Positions 57,385 to 64,000 of a stretch of DNA of 64,000 nucleotides are shown here, in pieces. The position numbers were made by a program, and so were the translations under genes. This DNA comes from Chryseobacterium glaciei. GTDB taxonomy: Bacteria > Bacteroidota > Bacteroidia > Flavobacteriales > Weeksellaceae. Numbering within the stretch: position 1 is the stretch's first letter; each line of letters opens with the position of its first letter. Where the stretch lies: positions 4,411,001-4,475,000 of the forward strand of contig NZ_CP015199.1 in the NCBI RefSeq assembly GCF_001648155.1, given 5' to 3'. Under the pieces are notes generated by a model. The model worked only from the letters and a program-made list of their open reading frames with translations, did not search any database and had not been told where the DNA came from.

Positions 57385-57963
57385 TTATTCTTCGCTATTA
57401 TTTTCTTTTATTTCCTTTAAAGCCTTACTTAAGCTCCTTACCGTAATTCCCAAATAAGTTGCCATATCTTCTTTTGAGATTTCCATCTCTTTTGATTTTA
57501 AATCAAGAAGTTGAGACAAGGTGTGTTCTGTGGTACGAAGTTGCTGATATGACGCTCTGCTTGAAGTATTAACGATACGTTCTGCAAAAACATCGAGCAG
57601 TAAATTATTCAAAGTCAAATCACTTTTAATTAATGCTTGAAAATAAGGTATTGACATCGAATAAACACTTACTTCTGTCATTGCCTCAATACTACAAAGG
57701 CAAGAAACATTTTTAATAACTTCGATTTCACCTATAATTTCACCTTTTCCTAAAAACTCTACGATGTATTCTTTGTCGTTTTCTTCAACAAAATAACATT
57801 TCGTAATTCCGCTTTTAATGAGCATTATTTTAGTTGAAATTTCGTTTTGTATTAATATTCTATCTCCTTTCTCAAAAGATTTCAGGGTAATATCTTCTTT
57901 ATTTTCCTGCTTATTATAAAGTTCTTCTAGATAATCTAAAAATAGTGGATTCGTACGTAACAT
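57385..57963 (-). CDS. Crp/Fnr family transcriptional regulator
   Basis: The protein has 192 residues. A beta-barrel effector domain (about 15-125) includes FEKGDRILIQNEISTKIMLIKSG and EYIVEFLGKGEIIGEIE. A C-terminal HTH has ISKEDMATYLGITVRSLSKALKEIKENN. The HTH is shorter than in classical Crp. An adjacent 111-bp segment is a decayed second copy of the last third of this gene. The ligand and targets are unknown. Confidence 0.87.
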   Translation of the reverse strand: MLRTNPLFLDYLEELYNKQENKEDITLKSFEKGDRILIQNEISTKIMLIKSGITKCYFVEENDKEYIVEFLGKGEIIGEIEVIKNVSCLCSIEAMTEVSVYSMSIPYFQALIKSDLTLNNLLLDVFAERIVNTSSRASYQQLRTTEHTLSQLLDLKSKEMEISKEDMATYLGITVRSLSKALKEIKENNSEE

Positions 57964-58135
57964 ATTCTTGTTTGGGATAATTGTTCTCTTCTTTTTTAAT
58001 TTTTATACTGAATTTTGTCGGCCGAAAAATACAAAAATTAACGTGAATAGAATATGAACAATGAGATAACAACAATCGTTTTTTTGAATTGAAGAAGATT
58101 GATGAGATTGTTTGGCTGTTAACTAATTTTGAGAG

Positions 58136-58257
58136 GAAGGGCAAAACCCTAGCCCCGATTGCAGCTTTGTTTGAGCTCATTTTTTGGGTTTCGGTGGCGG
58201 CTTTGCCGCCGCCGAAACCCAAAAAATAGCGAGTGCGGAAAGCGGGAAATAGCTTCT
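58136..58257. repeat. GC-rich dispersed palindromic element
   Basis: A 22-bp inverted repeat (arms 58180-58201 and 58205-58226, one mismatch, TTT loop; core GGGTTTCGG / CCGAAACCC) is flanked by AGCCCCGATTGCAGC and GCGGAAAGCGGGAAATAGC. The GC content is far above the window average. Similar blocks are known as dispersed intergenic repeats in Chryseobacterium-type genomes. It fills most of the 354-bp gap between Crp/Fnr and GNAT genes. A nearby AATAAGTAATTGGCAAT run (58272) resembles 10961-10977. Confidence 0.75.
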
Positions 58258-58317
58258 GAAAATAAGTAATAAGTAATTGGCAATAAGTAATCTTGGAGAT
58301 TGCTTCGTCGCAATGAA

Positions 58318-58821
58318 CTAACCAATCCTCTTCCCCAAAATCACCAAACTCCTTTCTACACCATCCAAAACAGCTACATCAGGAAAAGTGCCCCAATCTT
58401 CAAATCCGAAATGTCTGAAAAGTTTCAAACTCGGTTCATTATGTAAAAAGATAAAGCCTAACAATGTTTTTACTCCAAATTTCCCTGCATTATCAATACA
58501 ATATTGAAGAACTTTCTTGCCGAAGCCTTTTCCGCGGCAGCTTTCATCCATATAAATACTGATTTCAACCGTTCCGTTGTAAGCCGGTCTTCCATAAAAT
58601 GATGAAAAACTTACCCAACCGAGCGTATTGTTTTGATGATCTTCAATCATCCAAAGAGGTCGGGTTTCAGGATTATGTTCATTAAACCATTGTTGCCTGC
58701 TTTCTACAGAAACATTTTCCGTATCGGCAGTTACCATTCTTGACGGGATGGTTGAGTTATAGATTTCTACTATTCTTGGCAGGTCTTCAGGGTTTGCATT
58801 CCTGAATTTTAATTCTTCCAT
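58318..58821 (-). CDS. GNAT family N-acetyltransferase
   Basis: This 167-residue protein shows the GNAT fold of the phosphinothricin-acetyltransferase subfamily: RNANPEDLPRIVEIYNSTI, VSFSSFYGRPAYNGTVEISIYMDE, the acetyl-CoA P-loop RGKGFGKKVLQYC and the C-terminal GFEDWGTFPDVAVLDG. The substrate is probably an amine or amino-acid analogue such as a methionine sulfone-type compound. It is the last gene of a two-gene unit with the hypothetical gene upstream (10-bp gap). Confidence 0.88.
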   Translation of the reverse strand: MEELKFRNANPEDLPRIVEIYNSTIPSRMVTADTENVSVESRQQWFNEHNPETRPLWMIEDHQNNTLGWVSFSSFYGRPAYNGTVEISIYMDESCRGKGFGKKVLQYCIDNAGKFGVKTLLGFIFLHNEPSLKLFRHFGFEDWGTFPDVAVLDGVERSLVILGKRIG

Positions 58822-58831
58822 TTTTAATGAC

Positions 58832-59257
58832 TTATTTTTTTAACTTTTGATATAAATTATCTATTTCAACATTGCCTTTCCAGCCAGTAGATTCTTTCAT
58901 TGAAATGATAATCATTTCTTCAAATTCTTCTAATGAGTTAGTAGCTCCTTTTACAATTGCATTTTCCCATGGACTTTTTTCTTTTGGAATCATATATTCA
59001 ATATAAAATGTACCTCTGAATCCATTTATAGCGACAAACCAATCAGATGTATAATCATCTTCTTCAAATAAAAGTAATGTTGCATGTGATGTTAAGCCAA
59101 AGATTGTCGTTTCTTTAAATATTCTATTAAACAATTCTAAAACTTTCAACATCGATGTTCCAATATCTTCAAATTTATCTTCTGATTTAGAGATAAATTC
59201 TGTGTAAAACTCTTCCAAAGTTTGACTTTTTTGCGCAGAGCAACGAATTATAGGCAT
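58832..59257 (-). CDS. Hypothetical protein, 141 aa
   Basis: I do not recognise this gene. The protein is soluble, with no signal peptide or membrane segment. It begins MPIIRCSAQKSQTLEEFYTEF, with strands ETTIFGLTSHATLLLFEEDD, SDWFVAINGFRGTFYIEYMIP and a C-terminal helix. It is 10 nt upstream of the GNAT gene on the same strand, so the two are probably co-transcribed, and it may be a partner or immunity-type protein. Nothing more can be said. Confidence 0.65.
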   Translation of the reverse strand: MPIIRCSAQKSQTLEEFYTEFISKSEDKFEDIGTSMLKVLELFNRIFKETTIFGLTSHATLLLFEEDDYTSDWFVAINGFRGTFYIEYMIPKEKSPWENAIVKGATNSLEEFEEMIIISMKESTGWKGNVEIDNLYQKLKK

Positions 59258-59294
59258 TAATAAATAGTATTAAAAATAATGTTTAAAAGTAATA

Positions 59295-59324
59295 AAAAAC
59301 TCGCTCTAAAAAGAACGAGTTTTA
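59295..59324. terminator. Hairpin between S9 peptidase and hypothetical gene
   Basis: AAAACTCG (59296-59303) pairs with CGAGTTTT (59316-59323), flanked by A- and T-runs. It follows the S9 peptidase stop on the minus strand. Confidence 0.75.
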
Positions 59325-59334
59325 TAATCAATTG

Positions 59335-61737
59335 TTATTTTTTCAAACATTTCTCAAGAAACTGATCCTGTTCCCAAAGAAGGTGAAGTATATTTTCTTT
59401 TGCCTGATAGCCGTGAGCTTCTTTTGGAAGAAGAACCATTTTTACAGGCGCTCCAAGGTTTTTCAATGCCTGGAAATACCTTTCCGTCTGCAAAGTGAAA
59501 GTTCCCGGATTATTATCTGCATCACCATGAATCAGAAGTAATGGAGTTTTCATTTTATCAGCATTCATAAACGGTGACATTGCGTTATAAATTTCCGGAA
59601 TGTCCCAATAATTTCTTTGTTCGCTCTGGAAACCGAAAGGCGTTAGCGTTCTGTTGTATGCTCCACTTCTTGCAATTCCACAAGCGTAATCTTTAGAATG
59701 CGTTAAAAGATTCGCTGTCATAAAAGCACCATAAGAGTGACCTCCAACCGCAACTTTCGTTCTGTCGATATAACCCAACTGATCCACAGCGTCAATGGCT
59801 GCTTTACCATTGGCAACTAATTGAGTGATAAATGTATCGTTCGGCTCCGTTTTTCCTTCTCCGATGATAGGGAAAGCGGCGTCATCCAACACCGCGTATC
59901 CTTTGGTTGTCCAATACACGAAAGATCCGTAGTATGGAAACGTAAAGTCGTTTGGATTTTGGGTATTTTGTCCGGCCGTATTTTTATCTTTATATTCTGT
60001 TGGATACGCCCAAATCAGTAAAGGAAGTTTTTCTTTTTTCGCTTTTCTGTCGTAGTTGGCAGGAAGATAAAGTGTTCCTGTTAAGGTAACTCCATCGTTT
60101 CTTTTGTATGTGATTACTTCTTTATAAACATCTTTGATGCTTTCAAATGGATTGGCGAAATTGGTTACTGTTTCAGTTTTATTAGACTTAATATTTTTCT
60201 TAAAATAATTAGGATACTGACTTGCAGATTGCTGAATGGTCAACACCTCTCCTTTTGACGGATTCAGAATATCAATAATTTCCTCTTTTGCATTCTTTAT
60301 ATTTGAGGTGTAAAGTCTTTTCTTTTTAAGGGTTTTCATATCCATTTCATCGATGAATGGATGTTGACCATCTTTCGTGAATCCGTCTCCGATAAGATAA
60401 GATTTTCCACCTTTCATATCAACAACTGTTCTTCCGAATTGATTTTTTGTAGTGTTGAAATTTCCGGGATCGCTGTAAACATCCTGATAATTTCTATCGT
60501 CAATTACTTTAGACTCGTTATTATTTAAATCAACCAAATAAGATTTTGTGTTTCTCGTATCGTACCAACCTTCATAAACGATGGCAAAATGATCGTTTGT
60601 CCAACTCGTTCCCTCATATCTTTGTTTTGTTTTAAAGAATGATTTTGGAGCAGCTCTGAATGGTGCTTCCCAAGTGAAAATTTCATCTCTGTAATCAACT
60701 GTTTTTGCCTGATCTCCGCCATCCAATGCTTCAGAATAGACCAATGTTGCAGGCATGTCACTTCTCCAGCCCATATCTCTTTTTCCTGTTCGTACAGAAG
60801 AAAAACCTTTTGGCATTATTTCGTTTAGCGGAACTTCGTTCACAACTTTTACAACATTTCCATTGATATCATAAACCGTTGTAGTTGTTGGAAATCTATT
60901 CAAAGGAACAATGTAGGAAAATGGCTTTTTGATGGTTGTTGCCATCATATAATTTCCATCCGGTGAAAAGCTTAATCCTGAATATAGGTCCTGTTCTTTT
61001 ACTTTCTTCAAGCTTCCATTTAAGTCAACGTTGTAAATATCAGAAGCTGTAAGGACTTCAAAGTTCTTTTCATCCTGTGGATTTTTAAGAAGATCCTGAT
61101 ACGTTCTGTTTTGAGAAACTTTTCCGTCTGATGTAGAAACGATCGGCCCTGTTGGAAGATCTTTGCTTGAATCTATTAAAGTACCTCTGTTTTGAGGAAG
61201 TGTTTTAATTAAAATATTCTGAGAATCTTTATACCAAACATACGGACTTCCTAAATTAGCATTCAGATTATCAGCAGTTATTTTCTTTGCAGTAGCTGTT
61301 TCCAGATCTATTATCCAAAGTTCTACTCCTTTAGCTGTTGTGTTGGTAAAAGCCAGTTTTTTTTCGTCTGGCGAGAAAGATGTATAAGTAATTTTAGGGT
61401 TTGATGGTAAATTTTTAACCTGAACTTCATTTTTATCATTTAGTTTTCTAACCTTCAAATTGTTTGAATACGTCGCTGTACTTGAAATATTGGTTACAGG
61501 ATTAATTCTAAGTCCTCCCAATTTCATTTCCTGCTGACTAAGATCCTCCAAAGTTTTGTAGGTTGGACGATAAGTGAAAACAATCCAATCTTTTTTGCTG
61601 TTCATTAAAACACTTGGAGGTCTTTCGTAGTCTGCAAGTTTAAGAATTTCTGCAGATGGCTTTTGATAAGTAATACTTTCCTGAGCTTCGTAAAAATTAA
61701 GAAACGCAAGAAGACAGACAGTTAGCTTTATCTTCAT
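59335..61737 (-). CDS. Exported S9-family prolyl oligopeptidase (acylaminoacyl-/dipeptidyl-peptidase-like)
   Basis: Starting at ATG 61737 gives 800 residues with a signal peptide (MKIKLTVCLLAFLNFYEAQ); a start at 61749 adds four residues. Residues about 30-530 form a WD-type beta-propeller (AFSPDEKKLAFT-, FSPDGNYMMATT- repeats), and the C-terminal alpha/beta-hydrolase domain carries the nucleophile in VGGHSYGAFMTANLL, the Asp in LLIHGDADNNPGTF and the His in KEAHGYQAK. It degrades peptides in the periplasm or outside the cell. It is a single gene. Confidence 0.92.
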   Translation of the reverse strand: MKIKLTVCLLAFLNFYEAQESITYQKPSAEILKLADYERPPSVLMNSKKDWIVFTYRPTYKTLEDLSQQEMKLGGLRINPVTNISSTATYSNNLKVRKLNDKNEVQVKNLPSNPKITYTSFSPDEKKLAFTNTTAKGVELWIIDLETATAKKITADNLNANLGSPYVWYKDSQNILIKTLPQNRGTLIDSSKDLPTGPIVSTSDGKVSQNRTYQDLLKNPQDEKNFEVLTASDIYNVDLNGSLKKVKEQDLYSGLSFSPDGNYMMATTIKKPFSYIVPLNRFPTTTTVYDINGNVVKVVNEVPLNEIMPKGFSSVRTGKRDMGWRSDMPATLVYSEALDGGDQAKTVDYRDEIFTWEAPFRAAPKSFFKTKQRYEGTSWTNDHFAIVYEGWYDTRNTKSYLVDLNNNESKVIDDRNYQDVYSDPGNFNTTKNQFGRTVVDMKGGKSYLIGDGFTKDGQHPFIDEMDMKTLKKKRLYTSNIKNAKEEIIDILNPSKGEVLTIQQSASQYPNYFKKNIKSNKTETVTNFANPFESIKDVYKEVITYKRNDGVTLTGTLYLPANYDRKAKKEKLPLLIWAYPTEYKDKNTAGQNTQNPNDFTFPYYGSFVYWTTKGYAVLDDAAFPIIGEGKTEPNDTFITQLVANGKAAIDAVDQLGYIDRTKVAVGGHSYGAFMTANLLTHSKDYACGIARSGAYNRTLTPFGFQSEQRNYWDIPEIYNAMSPFMNADKMKTPLLLIHGDADNNPGTFTLQTERYFQALKNLGAPVKMVLLPKEAHGYQAKENILHLLWEQDQFLEKCLKK

Positions 61738-61875
61738 AATATATTTCATTTTTCACGAATTTAACGAATTTTAAATACATAAATAAGCCTTGTTTAAAAG
61801 CAGATCCAAATAGTGAAGTTCCAAAATAGACTTGTATCCCATCAAATCGATCCTGCAATCCTTAGTATTAAGGGA

Positions 61876-61907
61876 AAAAGAGCAAGAAATAAATTTCCTG
61901 CTCTTTT
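61876..61907 (-). terminator. Terminator of surface-protein gene
   Basis: AAAAGAGCAAGAAAT (61876-61890) pairs with ATTTCCTGCTCTTTT (61893-61907) with one wobble. On the minus strand a T-run follows. Confidence 0.7.
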
Positions 61908-61929
61908 AGGTATATATGATAATAATTGA

Positions 61930-62775
61930 TTAATTAGAAAAATAAGTCACGTTAACTGAACTTACTAATGTTCTATCATAATTTATTGATTCTACATCTA
62001 ATGAGTTTACCGAGGGGTCAATATATCTTGTCATAAATATTACTTTCTCACCTGCGTTCATATATAATAATCCGTTAACAGCCATTGGTATAGGAAGTGA
62101 TGCTGCTGCATCATACGTATTTTGTGATAAAAATGCAACGGTAGCATTACTAACGGATGTAGGTTTTGGCCCTGTATAAGGTTTTGAAACACCTATTCTA
62201 ACATTTCCATTAATAGGACCTTTAACAACCAAATTCACCTGGAAATTAAAATATCCGGCTTTATTAGCTATAAATTCTTTGGTATTAGAGTCATAGGTAC
62301 AAACTGCACTTTGCAAACGAATCCTGTCATACATTACTTGTCTTATTTGATTTCCTCCTGAAATATCTGCTCCTAAATAGGTTGTATCATTTCCTGTTTT
62401 ATTGAATCCTAAAACAGAAGCTACCGTAGGTATACTCAGATTAGCAAGAGCATCCTGATCAAGCATTAGCACCCATGCATTCTTTGAAGTAAGAAACTTA
62501 TATACATTGTCTTTTACAACATTTGTAGGAACAAGCCCTGCATTTACAGTATTATAAACTAGTAATCCATTTGCAGGATTGGGAATTGTTGTAAGATCAT
62601 TAACACTAGTAAGGGCAACTTGTGGAAGTAATAATCCTTTTTTTGCATTTGTTGGAAGACTATTAACGTTTATGTCTAAAATGGATGATGGGTTAGGAGT
62701 ACTTGTGCCGATTCCCACTTGCGCGTTGATTGATCCGAAAATTAATCCGGATACTACTAATAAAATATTTTTCAT
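61930..62775 (-). CDS. Secreted/surface protein with trimer-type N-terminal repeat motif
   Basis: Starting at ATG 62775 gives 281 residues with a signal peptide (MKNILLVVSGLIFGSINAQ); the frame from 62814 adds 13 residues over the promoter. After the signal comes VGIGTSTPNPSSILDINVNS, a motif found in many Flavobacteriia surface proteins with tail-fibre-like or C1q-like folds. The rest is beta-rich with LLVYNTVNAGLVPTNV, VRIGVSKPYTGPKPTSV and AGEKVIFMTRYI. It has no T9SS sorting domain. The role is unknown; surface display is inferred. Confidence 0.75.
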   Translation of the reverse strand: MKNILLVVSGLIFGSINAQVGIGTSTPNPSSILDINVNSLPTNAKKGLLLPQVALTSVNDLTTIPNPANGLLVYNTVNAGLVPTNVVKDNVYKFLTSKNAWVLMLDQDALANLSIPTVASVLGFNKTGNDTTYLGADISGGNQIRQVMYDRIRLQSAVCTYDSNTKEFIANKAGYFNFQVNLVVKGPINGNVRIGVSKPYTGPKPTSVSNATVAFLSQNTYDAAASLPIPMAVNGLLYMNAGEKVIFMTRYIDPSVNSLDVESINYDRTLVSSVNVTYFSN

Positions 62776-62792
62776 TGTGTGTGTATTTTCAG

Positions 62793-62800
62793 CAAATATA
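62793..62800 (-). promoter_or_regulatory. -7 element (TATATTTG) for surface-protein gene
   Basis: Exact TAnnTTTG match on the minus strand 17 nt upstream of ATG 62775. Confidence 0.5.
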
Positions 62801-62814
62801 TGCAAAAAAAACAT

Positions 62815-63114
62815 TTTAGATTTTAATTTAAATCAATATAATTAATCATTTTTAGTAAATTTAACAATTTAAAACAAATAACATTGCATTAATGATAAAT
62901 ATAATTCAAATTCAATTGTAATTAAAATTTAAAACAAAAAACACAAATAATTAATAATTTTTTTAATGAAAATAAAAATTTGAATGAGTCATTTTAACAA
63001 CATTGGACAAAAATAAAAATAGATATAATTACAAATTATATCTATTAGTTTAAATTATTCCTAATTTTAAAAAAAATATTAAAAATTTAAAAAAAGTTTA
63101 TTTTTAACTAAATT
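62815..63114. other. AT-rich intergenic region, no gene seen
   Basis: Three hundred bases made almost only of A and T (long runs of AATTTAAAA type). I see no ORF, no clear hairpin beyond chance A/T pairing, and no repeat shared with the rest of the window. It holds at most the promoter of the gene at 61930-62775 and the 3' end of the DoxX transcript. Confidence 0.6.
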
Positions 63115-63543
63115 TTACCAATCAGAGGCTCTTCTTCGTTTTTCAATCATGTGATCTACAGAGAATTTTCCGGCTCCGTAAGCCATCAAAAGAAGATAAA
63201 CTGATAAATAAATCAGGCTCAATTCTTTCTTTTCAAAAGGATCAGCCCCATGAACAACAAAGCCTGCAATGATCATTGTAAAGATTAAAAATCCCAATGA
63301 AATCCTTGTAAAAAGTCCCAATATAAGAAGAATTGAACATGCAAATTCTGCTATAACAGTTAGTACCAAAGATATTATGGAACCTAATCCCAGAAAATCA
63401 AAGAAGTTAATATTTCCACCTTCAAGCAACATCTGAAGTTTTGGAAAACCGTGAGAAAGCATGGCAAACCCTATAAATACTCTTACGATTAACAGGATAA
63501 TATCTACATAAATCGGGTTAGACTTTGAGCTTAAATAGTTCAT
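63115..63543 (-). CDS. DoxX family membrane protein
   Basis: This 142-residue protein has four predicted helices (VDIILLIVRVFIGFAMLSHGFPKLQ, LGSIISLVLTVIAEFACSILL, GFLIFTMIIAGFVVHG and SLIYLSVYLLLMAYGAGKFS), the DoxX layout. The N-terminal RVFIGFAMLSHGFPKL is typical of the family. DoxX proteins occur in small membrane redox or oxidative-stress complexes, but the role here is unknown. It is a single gene, 70 bp from era. Confidence 0.9.
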   Translation of the reverse strand: MNYLSSKSNPIYVDIILLIVRVFIGFAMLSHGFPKLQMLLEGGNINFFDFLGLGSIISLVLTVIAEFACSILLILGLFTRISLGFLIFTMIIAGFVVHGADPFEKKELSLIYLSVYLLLMAYGAGKFSVDHMIEKRRRASDW

Positions 63544-63613
63544 TCAATGAAAATTTAAAGATAAAGTTAATAAAAAATCTCCTTAATACAACGATGAATA
63601 TTGGCTTTTTAGT

Positions 63614-64000
63614 CTATCTGTATCCGAAATTTTTTAAATCTCTATCATTTTTTCTCCAATCTTTTTTCACTTTAACGAATAAATTCAAGTGTATTTTTTT
63701 TGAAAAAAACTTCTCAAGATCTAATCTTGCTTCTGTTCCTACTTTTTTAATTGCTTCTCCTTTATGTCCAATAATAATCCCTTTTTGAGTATCTCTTTCA
63801 ACGTAAATGACTGAATCAATGAAAATAATTCCTTCTTGTTCCTTGAACTGCTCCGTAACAACTTCCACAGAATATGGAATTTCTTTTTCATAATTCAAAA
63901 GAATTTTCTCACGAATAGCTTCGTTTACGAAAAATCTTTCAGGTTTATCAGTATATTGATCTTTATCGTAATAAGCCGGACTTTCAGGAAGCATCGACTT
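63614..64000 (-). CDS. era: GTPase Era, C-terminal part (5' end outside window)
   Basis: The 3' end of a minus-strand gene is seen: LPESPAYYDKDQYTDKPERF followed by a KH domain with EGIIFIDSVIYVERDTQKG and GIIIGHKGEAIKKVGTEAR, ending KVKKDWRKNDRDLKNFGYR. This is the C-terminal KH domain of Era, the ribosome-assembly GTPase that binds the 3' end of 16S rRNA. The GTPase domain is beyond the end of the window, so the start given is the window edge. Confidence 0.93.
   Translation of the reverse strand, partial: KSMLPESPAYYDKDQYTDKPERFFVNEAIREKILLNYEKEIPYSVEVVTEQFKEQEGIIFIDSVIYVERDTQKGIIIGHKGEAIKKVGTEARLDLEKFFSKKIHLNLFVKVKKDWRKNDRDLKNFGYR

Noticed and set aside
57914..58222. A 102-residue minus-strand frame
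   Set aside because: It overlaps the start of the Crp/Fnr gene and runs through the dispersed palindrome; the composition is not protein-like.
1..64000. CRISPR array, tRNA or rRNA gene
   Set aside because: No series of regularly spaced identical repeats and no cloverleaf with CCA end or rRNA-like stretch was found on visual reading; a tRNA scan would settle this.

Overview
The window looks like chromosomal DNA of a member of Flavobacteriia, most like Chryseobacterium or a close relative. This rests on the low GC content, several secreted proteins with type IX secretion (T9SS) C-terminal sorting domains, a GLPGLI-family protein, PorT-type outer-membrane barrels, many -7 elements of the Bacteroidota type (TAnnTTTG), and short intergenic palindromes of the kind common in these genomes. 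I see no tRNA, rRNA, CRISPR array or intact mobile element. The species assignment is inference; no database was searched.

Layout. 1-9.5 kb: small metabolic genes and regulators (SnoaL-like, F420-reductase-like, Crp/Fnr, nitrilase, AraC), then a deletion scar near 5375 that beheads both a Na+/H+ antiporter and a divergent general-stress-protein gene, then an exported WrbA-RidA fusion with a divergent AraC regulator. 7.7-11.7 kb: a minus-strand run of response regulator, histidine kinase, PAP2 phosphatase and TSUP transporter. 11.9-18.2 kb: CinA-like protein, Crp/Fnr, a DMT transporter divergent from a MocR regulator, and a four-gene bacillithiol-type operon (yfiT, DUF1569, ytxJ, Crp/Fnr). 18.2-23.1 kb: DEAD-box helicase flanked by two copies of the pncA promoter and 5' end, pncA, an RsuA-type pseudouridine synthase and aroB. 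23.3-27.4 kb: four tandem paralogous outer-membrane barrel genes, each behind a sigma-54 type -24/-12 element. 27.5-31.3 kb: purF, purC, then a SatD/DUF3307 pair behind three evenly spaced palindromic operators. 31.3-40.9 kb: secreted endonuclease, acyl-CoA dehydrogenase, secreted metalloprotease, IS3-family remnant, and pyruvate dehydrogenase E2 and E1-alpha. 41-47.8 kb: PAP2-BlaI-DUF4153 operon, secreted adhesin-like protein, RRM protein, XRE regulator, thioesterase and an HMA-AraC fusion. 48-57.2 kb: copper-type P-ATPase with four cysteine modules, DUF72, polysaccharide deacetylase lipoprotein, YggS, sigma-54 response regulator, MATE pump, GLPGLI protein. 57.3-64 kb: a decayed duplicate of a Crp/Fnr C-terminus beside the intact gene, GNAT, S9 peptidase, a surface protein, DoxX and the C-terminal part of era.

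The most notable signals are (i) the sigma-54 promoters in front of all four tandem barrel genes, with a sigma-54 response regulator in the same window; (ii) the SatD/DUF3307 pair, whose promoter appears leaderless and carries three TATAAG-N8-CTTATA palindromes at exactly 29-bp steps, where SatD itself looks like a divergent nucleotide-cyclase-like domain fused to an HTH; (iii) an HMA-AraC fusion beside a heavily metal-binding P-type ATPase; (iv) an exported WrbA-RidA fusion. Several small genome rearrangements can be read directly: the double-truncation scar, the duplicated pncA promoter, the Crp/Fnr fragment, the IS3 remnant, and two inverted copies of a palindromic dispersed element.
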